The notes under the pieces were generated by a model. The model saw nothing but the letters and a program-made list of their open reading frames with translations, made no database searches and was not told the origin of the DNA. Below, piece after piece: positions 25,350-33,376 of a DNA stretch of 64,000 bases (positions within the stretch are counted from its first letter, which is position 1; every line of letters starts with the position of its first letter). The DNA lies in contig NZ_JAQFVF010000092.1 of assembly GCF_027789125.1 (NCBI RefSeq), positions 1 through 64,000 of the forward strand. The letters run 5' to 3'. This DNA is from Paenibacillus aestuarii. GTDB taxonomy: Bacteria > Bacillota > Bacilli > Paenibacillales > NBRC-103111. Made by a program: the position numbers and the translations under genes.

Positions 25350-25364
25350 CATGTTGCAATCCTG

Positions 25365-25595
25365 TTATTCGTAAATGGCCTGGTAAAGCCCATCGATTAA
25401 ACTTGCAAAGCTGGTGGGCTCGTATTGGATTTCCGCAAAGCTGACGTGAATGACTTTATTGGTTGTCTTCACGATAAAGAAGCTGTCTTCCGACCGGTCC
25501 GGATCGATGTAGGTATAACACTCCACTTGCGTGCTTCCGGTCTTCTGCCGCAACCGCTCTGTGGCTTCAGCACTGAGATTGGCATACTTCGGCAT
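25365..25595 (-). CDS. Small hypothetical protein
   Basis: The 76-residue protein starts at 25595 after AAAGGAGTAGAGTG. It has an N-terminal basic helix, then strands (STQVECYTYID, SFFIVKTTNKVIHVSF), ending in a helix. No family was recognised. It lies 13 bp downstream of the four-helix membrane protein gene and may share its transcript. Confidence 0.65.
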   Translation of the reverse strand: MPKYANLSAEATERLRQKTGSTQVECYTYIDPDRSEDSFFIVKTTNKVIHVSFAEIQYEPTSFASLIDGLYQAIYE

Positions 25596-25608
25596 CACTC
25601 TACTCCTT

Positions 25609-26028
25609 TCAGCGTGTTTGTTTTCTTCGCAAGGCCAAATATCCGCCAAGTAAGGATACCGGAATAATGACAATGAAACCGAGGAGTTCATACCACAAAG
25701 GAACTTCGTGACTTGTCAACATGGAATCAAACCCGATTGCCGCTGCAATGACCCCGATAATCGAAGCGTTGAATACCTCCGCCCTTCTCGCTACCTTGGC
25801 TGCTACAAAGCCGCCGAGGAACGTCCAGAACAGCCCGACAATGAGCAAGATCCATAACAGACCTGTGTTGGCATACACCGCACTCAAATCGTTCGGATCG
25901 ATTGAGTTTCCGGCAAAATACGCGCTGCCGATCATGGCAGTTGAAACAAACGTCCCCAAATTATCAATGGATACACCTAACAGCACACCCAAGAAATGAA
26001 ATCTCCGTACACTTTTTTGTTCTTCCAT
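25609..26028 (-). CDS. Four-helix membrane protein, unrecognised
   Basis: The 139-residue protein has about four transmembrane helices separated by short loops, including FHFLGVLLGVSIDNLG, LLWILLIVGLFWTFLGGFVA, a glycine-rich third helix and a final LLGFIVIIPVSLLGGYLAL. It resembles small polytopic proteins of unknown role. The start at 26028 follows GGAGAGG at some distance and is a little uncertain. It lies immediately downstream of the MBL-fold gene. Confidence 0.7.
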   Translation of the reverse strand: MEEQKSVRRFHFLGVLLGVSIDNLGTFVSTAMIGSAYFAGNSIDPNDLSAVYANTGLLWILLIVGLFWTFLGGFVAAKVARRAEVFNASIIGVIAAAIGFDSMLTSHEVPLWYELLGFIVIIPVSLLGGYLALRRKQTR

Positions 26029-26126
26029 GTTTTCTGCATACCTCTCCTGACCGCTGCTTACTTTGAACCTATTCATCATACCACGCCAAGGAAACGTGTT
26101 CCAGTTTCCATGATGATCGGGGGCCT

Positions 26127-27233
26127 TTATACATCCTTCCACCATGCCGCTTGCGGAACCGATTTGCCTTCGCCTACGCTTACGGTTTCACCGATTTTCG
26201 GCGTCATGATCGCGACACCGTGTTCGTGAGCCGCCTTCACAGCCCGATCCACCGGGTCCGTCCAGGCGTGAAAGGCTAACGTGAAGCCCGCCCAATGGAT
26301 GGGCATCATCAGCTTGGCGCGCACGTCGAGATGCGCCTGAACGCTTTGCTCCGGCATCATATGGATGTCGGCCCAGCGTTCATCGTATTGCCCGCACTCG
26401 ACTAGGGACAGGTCGAAGGGGCCGTAGGCGGCGCCAATTTCCTGGAAATGCGGCGCATACCCGCTGTCCCCGCTGAAGAACACACTCGACCGCTCGCCTT
26501 TGATCACCCAGGAGCACCACAGGGTTGCGTTGCGGTCCGTTAAGCTTCTGCCGGAAAAATGCTGAGCCGGCGTACAGGCCAGCTGAAGCCCTGCATAGGC
26601 GAATTCGTCCCACCAATCGTGCTCCTCAATCCGGGATGGCTCGACACCCCATCTCACCAAATGCCCTTTGACCCCAAGCGGCACGATAAACCGCTTGACC
26701 TTGTCCTTGATGACCCGGATCGTGCCATAGTCGAGATGATCATAATGATCATGTGACAGCAGCACTGCATCGATATCCGGTATGTTTTTCAGCTCGAACG
26801 GCAAGCCGCCGCTGTACCGCTTGGAGCCGAAAGCCGGAAGCGGCGACGGCGCAGGCCCGAACATCGGATCTAACAGCAGCATTTTGCCTTCGATGTTCAG
26901 CATTAAGGCCGAGTGGCCGAACCAGGTCACCTGCAGCGAGGAGGAAGAAGCGACCGCGAAGCGCGGCGTTTCCATCGGTAAGGGCACTGACGGCTTGTGC
27001 TGTGGGTGGCCCTTTAGGACATCTTTCAGCATGCTGCCCATCTCGTTGCCGCTTACGCCTGCGCGGGTATGGCTCACATTGTTGAACTTTCCGGCCACGA
27101 AATGATCCGATGGCGTATAGTTTATCATTTCCTTTTGCGAGGGTTGCCGTCCGAAGACCGGATTTATTTGCAGGAACAAAATAATGAATACGGCAATACC
27201 GACAATGATTCCAATGGTAATGAGGTACCCCAC
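26127..27233 (-). CDS. Membrane-anchored MBL-fold hydrolase (NAPE-PLD/UlaG-like)
   Basis: The 368-residue protein has an N-terminal membrane anchor (residues 3-22), then a metallo-beta-lactamase fold. The HxHxDH motif is in LLSHDHYDHLDYG, with further metal ligands in PAQHFSGRS, FFSGDSGYA and PIHWAGF. The pattern matches N-acyl phosphatidylethanolamine phospholipase-like and UlaG-type hydrolases, suggesting a phosphodiester or lipid substrate. A GTG start with GGGAGG upstream is likely. The gene is followed by the four-helix protein. Confidence 0.85.
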   Translation of the reverse strand: MGYLITIGIIVGIAVFIILFLQINPVFGRQPSQKEMINYTPSDHFVAGKFNNVSHTRAGVSGNEMGSMLKDVLKGHPQHKPSVPLPMETPRFAVASSSSLQVTWFGHSALMLNIEGKMLLLDPMFGPAPSPLPAFGSKRYSGGLPFELKNIPDIDAVLLSHDHYDHLDYGTIRVIKDKVKRFIVPLGVKGHLVRWGVEPSRIEEHDWWDEFAYAGLQLACTPAQHFSGRSLTDRNATLWCSWVIKGERSSVFFSGDSGYAPHFQEIGAAYGPFDLSLVECGQYDERWADIHMMPEQSVQAHLDVRAKLMMPIHWAGFTLAFHAWTDPVDRAVKAAHEHGVAIMTPKIGETVSVGEGKSVPQAAWWKDV

Positions 27234-27350
27234 CTTACTGCCTCCCTATGTAGACTTTGGTTGGTTAGAATTACTATTTTAATCCAAAACGGAGAGGACG
27301 ATCAAGAACAAAAAAACCAGCGCGCAAACGAGCTGGCCCTAATAGCTAAT

Positions 27351-28154
27351 TTAATTCGACGTTTTCCGGTAGCCTTTACGTTTATGAAGCGATATTGAAC
27401 GGTACGTTTTGGCTAGCTTGGGCGCTAGTAACCGGACCTTCGCTGTGCTCCAGCTCAGGCTCTTATTCTTTGCAGGCCGCAAGATCATCCGCTCTGGCTC
27501 GGAGGCATACAAATAATTTCCATAAGTTTCAAATTCAGAAAAAGCGAACTGCTTCCTTTTATTCATACTGCGAATGATGGCCGAGTACCAGTGGCGTTGG
27601 TGCCTGGCCTCAATATCCCGTTTGAGCTCGGCAACTTTGTGCTTATTGAACAGCATATAGTGCGTGACGAAAGATACACGTGCTGCTTTTTTCTTGCCCA
27701 TCAGTTTATGGTACGTTTTGTAATATTCAGGCTGACTCCAGTTCCGGCAGTAAAAGACCGTTTTGGAACCTACTTTGAATATGTGCGGACGGATGAGCAT
27801 TGTATCTGCGTCAATGACCAAATAATGGCTCGACGTACTGAGCCTATCTCCGCCGAGCTTCAATAATTGCTGGTACAGCCAGCCGGAGCGATCCCAAGTC
27901 TTGGACTGGTAATGAATATCTTTTTTCGTAATCGGGAGTACCGTGTCTTCATGAACGAATTTGCAGCCTTTTCTGCGGCATAGTTCTAAAATCCGCTCTT
28001 TCCTCGGGGCCACGATCATAAATTCTCCGATCGGATGCTTCACATGTTTCCTCACAGCATCGATAACCAGAGGCAATGTGCCCAAATCTTTCTCAATCGC
28101 CGGAATGATTACATCAATCCGGGTTGAACTATGAATCTCCGCCTTCGTGGACAT
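27351..28154 (-). CDS. DUF6492 family protein
   Basis: The 267-residue protein has an N-terminal IDVIIPAIEKDLGTLPLVIDAVR resembling a GT-A nucleotide-binding region and a central HYLVIDADTMLIRP with a DxD motif. This fits DUF6492, a glycosyltransferase-like family of unknown acceptor. It lacks transmembrane segments. It is transcribed away from the adjacent ligase-like gene. Confidence 0.75.
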   Translation of the reverse strand: MSTKAEIHSSTRIDVIIPAIEKDLGTLPLVIDAVRKHVKHPIGEFMIVAPRKERILELCRRKGCKFVHEDTVLPITKKDIHYQSKTWDRSGWLYQQLLKLGGDRLSTSSHYLVIDADTMLIRPHIFKVGSKTVFYCRNWSQPEYYKTYHKLMGKKKAARVSFVTHYMLFNKHKVAELKRDIEARHQRHWYSAIIRSMNKRKQFAFSEFETYGNYLYASEPERMILRPAKNKSLSWSTAKVRLLAPKLAKTYRSISLHKRKGYRKTSN

Positions 28155-28338
28155 ATGCCATCTCCTTTGACAAGATCTGGATTATCATATGTCACGCGGA
28201 TAAAAAGGAATGGGTAAAGGTCACGAGGTGATGTAAATTCTTGCCCTCTGTGTGATTGCAGGCTGTTGGGTAGCCTCCCTCCAACTCCCATTATGCATAA
28301 GCCGCTCTACCCTGTAACATGGGGAGTGGGTGATATTG

Positions 28339-29181
28339 ATGTTCATTTCTCCAATGCTCGTTTCGGGGGCAAAAGACAATAAACCATTCAACAGCAAACA
28401 TTGTATCGTGGAGCTGCAGCTCGACGGCATCCGCTGCTTGATTGCCAATACCGATCATTTCGCTATGTATACCGGGCAGAAGCAGTCGATTGCGCACAAA
28501 TTCCCAGAGTTACATATGTGCCCTTTCCCGCAAGGAACGATTGTAGATGGCGAGCTCATTATTGCCGATACGTTGGGCAACCCCGATTATGAAGCCATGG
28601 CCGCAAGGCTGTTTTCCGCTCGCAATAAAGCGCCAGTTGTATTTTACGCATTTGATATCGTGCAATACAAGGGAATTGATGTCACGAATCTGCCTCTCGC
28701 TAAGCGGAAAGAGCTGCTGGAGGAAGCGTTCGAAGAGACCGATCATTATAAAAAAGTTCGCAGCCACGACGGCAAATCCGCCTCCGCATTGTTTCAGCAA
28801 GTCCAGGAGCAAAACTTGGAGGGGATCGTGATCAAGCGGCTGGATTCGAAATATACAAGCGGCAGACGCCTGAAAACGTGGCAGAAGGTCATTAATTGGA
28901 AGTCTATCGATGTCATCATTTCCGGTTACCGGAAAAAGGATTTCAGTCTGTTAGCCGCGATTCATAATGCGGATGGATTGCCTATTCCCGTTGGGGTGAT
29001 TGAGCACAATGTCAGGCCGGAGCATAAGAAACTAATCGAAACCATTAAACACAGGCTTGTGTATAAAGAAGATCAGCACTTTGTATATATGAAGCCGATG
29101 CTCATGGCTCGCATCAAAACGAGAAATTGGACGCGCAGCGGCAGGCTGCGCTCGCCGGAATTCATGGAATTCGTGCTGTAA
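28339..29181 (+). CDS. ATP-dependent DNA ligase-like protein lacking the catalytic lysine
   Basis: The 280-residue protein has the fold of LigD/LigB-type ATP-dependent ligases. Motif I reads ELQLDGIR (residues 25-32) where active ligases have ELKLDGIR. The AMP-accepting lysine is replaced by Q27 (codon CAG at 28417-28419). Motif III (FYAFDIVQYKG), motif IV (EGIVIKRLDSKY) and motif V (TWQKVINWKSID) remain. The C-terminal OB domain is complete. The start is chosen as ATG 28339, though GTG 28330 or TTG 28336 after GGGGAG are possible. It has no Ku or polymerase partner nearby. Confidence 0.85.
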   Translation: MFISPMLVSGAKDNKPFNSKHCIVELQLDGIRCLIANTDHFAMYTGQKQSIAHKFPELHMCPFPQGTIVDGELIIADTLGNPDYEAMAARLFSARNKAPVVFYAFDIVQYKGIDVTNLPLAKRKELLEEAFEETDHYKKVRSHDGKSASALFQQVQEQNLEGIVIKRLDSKYTSGRRLKTWQKVINWKSIDVIISGYRKKDFSLLAAIHNADGLPIPVGVIEHNVRPEHKKLIETIKHRLVYKEDQHFVYMKPMLMARIKTRNWTRSGRLRSPEFMEFVL

Positions 29182-29182
29182 A

Positions 29183-29236
29183 AAAAATAAAAGACTGCGT
29201 CTACCAACGGAGGAGTGATGGTGGCTGCAGTCTTTT
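29183..29236. terminator. Shared terminator of ligase-like and SASP genes
   Basis: AAAAGACTGC ... GCAGTCTTTT stem, with CTACCA/TGGTGG adding to it, has A- and T-rich flanks on both sides. It serves the two converging genes. Confidence 0.85.
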
Positions 29237-29269
29237 TGTCATGCGGTTCGAAACTTGTTTATACAGGTG

Positions 29270-29479
29270 TTAACGTCTGAATCCTTGCAGCTGTTGTTCA
29301 GCCATTTGAACCAGTTTGCGAGTGATATTGCCACCGATAGCCCCAGTGTCGCGGGTAGCCATGAAACCGTAATAGCCATCCTGCGGGATCTGAATGCCAA
29401 GCTCTTGCGCCACCTCATATTTCATTTGGTTAAGCGCTGCTTTTGCCTGTTGGACAACGAGTGTACTGTTTCTGCTCAT
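29270..29479 (-). CDS. Alpha/beta-type small acid-soluble spore protein
   Basis: The 69-residue SASP coats and protects spore DNA. The core is seen in KYEVAQELGIQ, which contains the E-x-A site cut by the germination protease, and in GNITRKLVQMAEQQL at the C-terminus. The start at 29479 has AAAAGGAG upstream. A very good SigG promoter lies just upstream, inside the 3' end of the SRPBCC gene. Confidence 0.96.
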   Translation of the reverse strand: MSRNSTLVVQQAKAALNQMKYEVAQELGIQIPQDGYYGFMATRDTGAIGGNITRKLVQMAEQQLQGFRR

Positions 29480-29508
29480 TTGACTCACTCCTTTTCGTGG
29501 TGTAAGCC

Positions 29509-29538
29509 TAGTTTGTGGAGTTACTGGATTATTATTCA
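29509..29538 (-). promoter_or_regulatory. SigG promoter of the SASP gene
   Basis: Minus strand TGAATA (29533-29538), 17 nt, CAAACTA (29509-29515), matching the SigG consensus TGAATA/CATACTA with one mismatch. It lies about 30 bp before the start codon and slightly overlaps the stop region of the SRPBCC gene. Confidence 0.85.
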
Positions 29539-30000
29539 TTCGATTGCAAAAAATTTTTCAGCCGCCTGCTTGATGTACAAATTTCGCGTAAGCAGGAAGT
29601 TGTGCATATATCGCCTCAAAAAAAGCACATCCGCGATTCTCCCCAGCACACCCAGCGGCGCTTCGTAGATGAACGTATCGATCATGCGCGTGCCATCGCC
29701 CACCGGTATGAACGAATGGCTGTGCCAGAAGCCCTTAAAAGCCCCTTGAACCTGTTCATCGACAAAGCGATGCGGATATTCCATTTCAGTAATCTTCGCA
29801 GTGAGACGCTGTCTGATGCCAAAATGAACGGCTTCCCAGGTCACTGATTGTCCTAGCTCAATGAAGCCCTGGGTAACGCCGCCAACTGCCCTCTCTTTCG
29901 TTTGCGAAGTCGACTGGGCGTGAATATCGATACTTCTGGCCAAATCGAAGCAAAGCTCAACGGGAGCTTGAATTTCAAGTTCTATGATAATTGTTGGCAA
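29536..30000 (-). CDS. SRPBCC-family protein
   Basis: The 154-residue protein has the START-like hot-dog of the SRPBCC superfamily: alternating strands with a ligand pocket, from MPTIIIELEIQAPVELCFDLARSIDIH to a C-terminal helix LLTRNLYIKQAAEKFF. Such proteins bind hydrophobic ligands or act as cyclases. Specific role unknown. It is a single gene whose end carries the SASP promoter. Confidence 0.82.
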   Translation of the reverse strand: MPTIIIELEIQAPVELCFDLARSIDIHAQSTSQTKERAVGGVTQGFIELGQSVTWEAVHFGIRQRLTAKITEMEYPHRFVDEQVQGAFKGFWHSHSFIPVGDGTRMIDTFIYEAPLGVLGRIADVLFLRRYMHNFLLTRNLYIKQAAEKFFAIE

Positions 30001-30199
30001 GGTTAAAACACTCTTTCATTAGGATGTCAATAAAATTCATTACATAGGATTCTCAGAAAACTCTAATAAAGCCGACTGAAGCGTTGCCCCTTCTGCTTTC
30101 ACTGGCTACGTGGGAATTATTCGGAAAAAAATAGTGTGCTATAGTAGTCCCAGGTCAACCAAACAAGCGGCCATCAGGCCCACAAGGGAGGATACACAC

Positions 30200-30661
30200 A
30201 TGATGAAAAAAGCCACGAAGACCATTGCGACTTTTACACTTGGTTTATCCATCTTGCTTGGAGGCACGGTGGCGATCTCACCGGCGACTACACACGCAGC
30301 TTCCGCTAGCAATGTCGTTTCCATTGGGATGCACTATATGGGGACACCGTATCGTTACGGTTCAACTACAGGAAATGCGCGAACGTTTGACTGTTCGTCT
30401 TTCACACAGACGGTGTTCAAGCAAGCCGGCGTCAACCTGCCGCGGTCTTCCAGCGCACAATCGCACGTCGGCAGATTCGTCCCGCGCAGTCAGCTGCAGC
30501 CCGGGGATTTGGTCTTCTTTTATTCACCGATTCACCACGTAGGAATTTATATCGGCAACGGCAAAGTACTTCACACCTACGGCAGCCCTGGCGTCACGAT
30601 CTCCGATATGAACAGCGGCTGGTGGAGCAGAAACTTTGCAACAGCCCGCCGCGTGCTATAA
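30200..30661 (+). CDS. Secreted NlpC/P60 peptidoglycan endopeptidase
   Basis: The 153-residue protein has a signal peptide (residues 1-33, ending THAAS) and a single NlpC/P60 catalytic domain. Catalytic Cys is in FDCSSFTQTVF and catalytic His in HHVGIYIGNG, with HTYG as the third polar position. It probably cleaves D-Glu-DAP peptide bonds in the cell wall. There is no LysM or SH3 domain. The start at 30200 follows GGGAGG, and a terminator follows the stop. Confidence 0.93.
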   Translation: MMKKATKTIATFTLGLSILLGGTVAISPATTHAASASNVVSIGMHYMGTPYRYGSTTGNARTFDCSSFTQTVFKQAGVNLPRSSSAQSHVGRFVPRSQLQPGDLVFFYSPIHHVGIYIGNGKVLHTYGSPGVTISDMNSGWWSRNFATARRVL

Positions 30662-30677
30662 GACGATTATAACATTG

Positions 30678-30704
30678 ACGCCACCTCAAAAGGGTGGCGT
30701 TTTT
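30678..30704 (+). terminator. Terminator of the NlpC/P60 gene
   Basis: ACGCCACC pairs with GGTGGCGT around a 9-nt loop, followed by TTTTT. It lies 16 bp after the stop. Confidence 0.92.
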
Positions 30705-30802
30705 ACATCGAGCACACGACGGATACGCGCGGGAGCCTCTGCATCTGCCGAACAACCGGTTACGCTGTAAAATGCACAAGAATGGCTCACCTCATATCCA
30801 AC

Positions 30803-30860
30803 ATAAAAAATACCACTCCTTTATCGGACTCCTAGAAGCCCAATAAATAAGTGGTATTTG
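30803..30860 (-). terminator. Terminator of spo0A
   Basis: Minus strand AAATACCACT pairs with AGTGGTATTT and is followed by TTTTA. The loop holds a second CTTCTAGGAG-type hairpin, so the element may fold as a branched structure. It lies about 50 bp after the spo0A stop. Confidence 0.8.
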
Positions 30861-30907
30861 TTTATTACACTCGGTTAGTCCTTATTTCTTTAAGGCTCCT
30901 TGCTCTC

Positions 30908-31708
30908 TCAAGAAACCTTATGTTCAATTCTGAGTTTATCCGCTACCATAGCGATAAATTCCGAGTTTGTCGGCTTGGATTTCGAGATATTAATCGTGTA
31001 GCCAAAAATAAAGCTGATGCTGTCGATGTTGCCGCGCGTCCAAGCGACTTCAATCGCGTGGCGGATGGCGCGTTCGACGCGACTAGGCGTTGTTTTATAC
31101 TTTTCGGCAATAGCCGGGTACAGCGTCTTAGTGATAGCGCCAAGAATTTCGATGTTGTTATACACCATCGTGATCGCTTCGCGCAAATATTGATAACCTT
31201 TGATATGTGCAGGTACGCCAATTTCATGAATAATGCTGGTGATATTCGCGTCCAAATTTTTACCCTTCGGCATATGTACGATATTTGCTTTCTGCGACGA
31301 TGTAACGGTTGCAGATGCGGCCTGGTTCGTTGTCACCAGCTGGCGGATCCGGTTTGTCAATACCTCCATATCAAAAGGCTTTAGAATGTAGTAGGAGGCA
31401 CCCAATTGCACAGCTTTTTGTGTAATATTTTCTTGGCCGAACGCCGTTAACATAATAATTTTGGGCTGTGGCTGCAGATTCATCTCGCGCAATTTCTCAA
31501 GTACACCCAAACCATCGAGGTGAGGCATAATAATATCTAAAATCAGAACATCCGGTACGTCGCGCTGCTGCTCGATGAAGCGAAGTACTTCGTTTTCATT
31601 GTAAGCGACACCGACAATTTCCATATCATCTTGCTCACCTATAAATTCCGACAGTAAGTGGGTAAACTCCCGATTATCATCTGCTAATAGGACTTGAATT
31701 TTCTGCAA
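30908..31708 (-). CDS. spo0A: Sporulation master response regulator Spo0A
   Basis: The 266-residue response regulator has an N-terminal receiver domain, with acidic pocket VLLADDNRE, phosphoacceptor Asp in [14 protein letters not shown] and Lys in YILKPFD. The C-terminal DNA-binding domain includes [21 protein letters not shown]. The start is a TTG at 31708 with AAGGAGG 9 nt upstream. The ATG at 31717 lies directly on that site and is rejected. Its upstream region has a SigH promoter and three 0A boxes. It follows spoIVB as in Bacillus. Confidence 0.96.
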   Translation of the reverse strand: MQKIQVLLADDNREFTHLLSEFIGEQDDMEIVGVAYNENEVLRFIEQQRDVPDVLILDIIMPHLDGLGVLEKLREMNLQPQPKIIMLTAFGQENITQKAVQLGASYYILKPFDMEVLTNRIRQLVTTNQAASATVTSSQKANIVHMPKGKNLDANITSIIHEIGVPAHIKGYQYLREAITMVYNNIEILGAITKTLYPAIAEKYKTTPSRVERAIRHAIEVAWTRGNIDSISFIFGYTINISKSKPTNSEFIAMVADKLRIEHKVS

Positions 31709-31768
31709 CTGTGACATCCTCCTTTTAACTACATGTAACATGTTGGTAAATTTCTCTTAGGTTAACGT

Positions 31769-31793
31769 ATTCGACAGGCACCTAAAAATTCCT
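31769..31793 (-). promoter_or_regulatory. SigH promoter (Ps-like) of spo0A
   Basis: Minus strand AGGAATT (31787-31793), 14 nt, GAAT (31769-31772), matching the SigH consensus. It lies about 60 bp before the TTG start, as the sporulation promoter of Bacillus spo0A does. Confidence 0.8.
31770..31776 (-). promoter_or_regulatory. 0A box 1 (overlaps SigH -10)
   Basis: TGTCGAA on the minus strand, overlapping the -10 of the SigH promoter. Spo0A~P bound here could repress that promoter. Confidence 0.7.
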
Positions 31794-31795
31794 TC

Positions 31796-31802
31796 TGTCG
31801 AA
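31796..31802 (+). promoter_or_regulatory. 0A box 2 (upstream of SigH -35)
   Basis: TGTCGAA on the plus strand lies next to the SigH -35. Its position suits activation by Spo0A~P. Confidence 0.7.
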
Positions 31803-31871
31803 AATTATTTTTCTTTCCAATCGTTCCACTTTCCTATATAATAATTTATTTATCTTGTGTTTCCAACATTT

Positions 31872-31878
31872 TTCGACA
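31872..31878 (-). promoter_or_regulatory. 0A box 3 (upstream region)
   Basis: TGTCGAAAAA on the minus strand is a near-consensus 0A box in the AT-rich region upstream of the SigH promoter. Confidence 0.7.
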
Positions 31879-31913
31879 TAATCATATCAATTTCATGCCA
31901 TCCTTATAAAAAA

Positions 31914-31945
31914 GAAAAATCAAAGGCTGTTAGCTCGCCTTTGAT
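31914..31945 (-). terminator. Terminator overlapping the spoIVB stop
   Basis: Minus strand ATCAAAGGC pairs with GCCTTTGAT around a 9-nt loop, followed by TTTTTC. Its 5' arm lies inside the last codons of spoIVB, before the stop at 31930-31932. Confidence 0.85.
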
Positions 31946-33258
31946 TGGGTTGAAGATGGTCTTAAAATAATGCCTGAATCTTGAAGCATCCATTCGATGA
32001 AGCAACCGTAACCGCTGGTCGGGTCATTCACAAAAACGTGAGTTACAGCCCCGATCATTTTGCCGTTCTGGATAATCGGACTTCCGCTCATCCCTTGAAC
32101 GATACCGCCGGTTTTTTCGAGCAGACGAGGATCAGTTATTTTGATAACCATTCCTTTGGTCGCCGGTACGTCTTGCTTGGATACATGGATCACTTGGATA
32201 TCGAACTTCTCTACTTTCTGTCCCTCAACTACCGTATATATTTGCGCCGGCCCTTCTTTCACTTCTTCGGCAAAAGCAACCGGAATCGCATTTTTGTCGA
32301 TGCTGTGGTCTGGCGCCGCGTACATTTTACCAAAGATGCCGAACGCCGTGTTCTTTTCGATATTACCGATCACTTTACTGTCCTTGTACAGCGTTGCCCG
32401 CTTCTCGCCAGGCTCGCCGTTGTGGCTTTTAGAGATCGACGTCACATTGGAATAGACGATATCGCCGTCGCCAACGATGATTGGCGTTTGCGTATCCATG
32501 TCCGTGATGACATGACCGAGCGCGCCATAGACACCTTGATCAGGGGCATAGAACGTTAACGTTCCGACACCCGCGGCAGAATCGCGAATATATAAGCCTA
32601 AACGGTAAGACTTGTCCACAATATCGTAGGCTGGCTGCAGTTTCACTTGAATCTCTTCATTATTCCGCAAAATCGTTAAGTCCAGCGGTGTTTTGCTTTC
32701 TCCGGCCTTGGAGACAAGATCGGCAACCTTGCTGACGTCCTTCGATTCTTTGCCGTTGATTTTCTTAATCAAATCGCCGACCTGTATCTTTGCTTCTTCC
32801 CCAGGTGAAACTTTTTGGTCTTGGGCAATTGTAACTAAGTGATGGCCGACCACCAGGATGCCGGCGGATTTAATTTTCACGCCGATCGTTTGTCCGCCTG
32901 GAATTACTTTTAGATCAGGAACGACATTCACTTTTACTGTTTTTAGCGGAATCGCGCCAAACAACTTTAATTTCATTTCCGTTTGACCGGAGCGGTCAGA
33001 TTGCAGGGAGATCGGTTCGTTTAGATTAACCTGGAATGAGTGCTTGCTGTTGCCGTTTACTTTGACAATGTCCGGATCTTTCACAGTGACTTGCGCGTTA
33101 ACCGGCATCGTTAATTGGAGCTGTTTCCCTTGGCCGCTAAATAAGCGAAGCTCTTGGGGGAATGAGGCAAAGCTTTGAAAAGGCGGAGAGACTGTAACCA
33201 TACAAACGAAGAAGACGAGCAGAAGTCCTATCAATCTTTTTCTTTTGCTGGATGGCAA
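31930..33258 (-). CDS. spoIVB: SpoIVB peptidase (S55)
   Basis: The 442-residue secreted serine peptidase triggers SigK activation by cleaving SpoIVFA from the forespore side. It has an N-terminal membrane anchor (about residues 8-28), a PDZ domain (about 115-205) and an S55 peptidase domain. The catalytic Ser is in VQGMSGSPII and the catalytic His is in YGALGHVITD. The start at 33258 (TTG) has GGAG 10 nt upstream. A GTG at 33267 sits on that site. It lies between recN and spo0A as in Bacillus. Confidence 0.93.
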   Translation of the reverse strand: MPSSKRKRLIGLLLVFFVCMVTVSPPFQSFASFPQELRLFSGQGKQLQLTMPVNAQVTVKDPDIVKVNGNSKHSFQVNLNEPISLQSDRSGQTEMKLKLFGAIPLKTVKVNVVPDLKVIPGGQTIGVKIKSAGILVVGHHLVTIAQDQKVSPGEEAKIQVGDLIKKINGKESKDVSKVADLVSKAGESKTPLDLTILRNNEEIQVKLQPAYDIVDKSYRLGLYIRDSAAGVGTLTFYAPDQGVYGALGHVITDMDTQTPIIVGDGDIVYSNVTSISKSHNGEPGEKRATLYKDSKVIGNIEKNTAFGIFGKMYAAPDHSIDKNAIPVAFAEEVKEGPAQIYTVVEGQKVEKFDIQVIHVSKQDVPATKGMVIKITDPRLLEKTGGIVQGMSGSPIIQNGKMIGAVTHVFVNDPTSGYGCFIEWMLQDSGIILRPSSTQSKAS

Positions 33259-33376
33259 GCTTTTCACGCTCCTTCACACTTCCTTGAGCCCTGACGAACA
33301 GCTTCGTCAAATGCGTACCTATAAGTTAACCCCACTCCTCTTGTTTTATAACTGAAAATGATAACTATCTATACTT

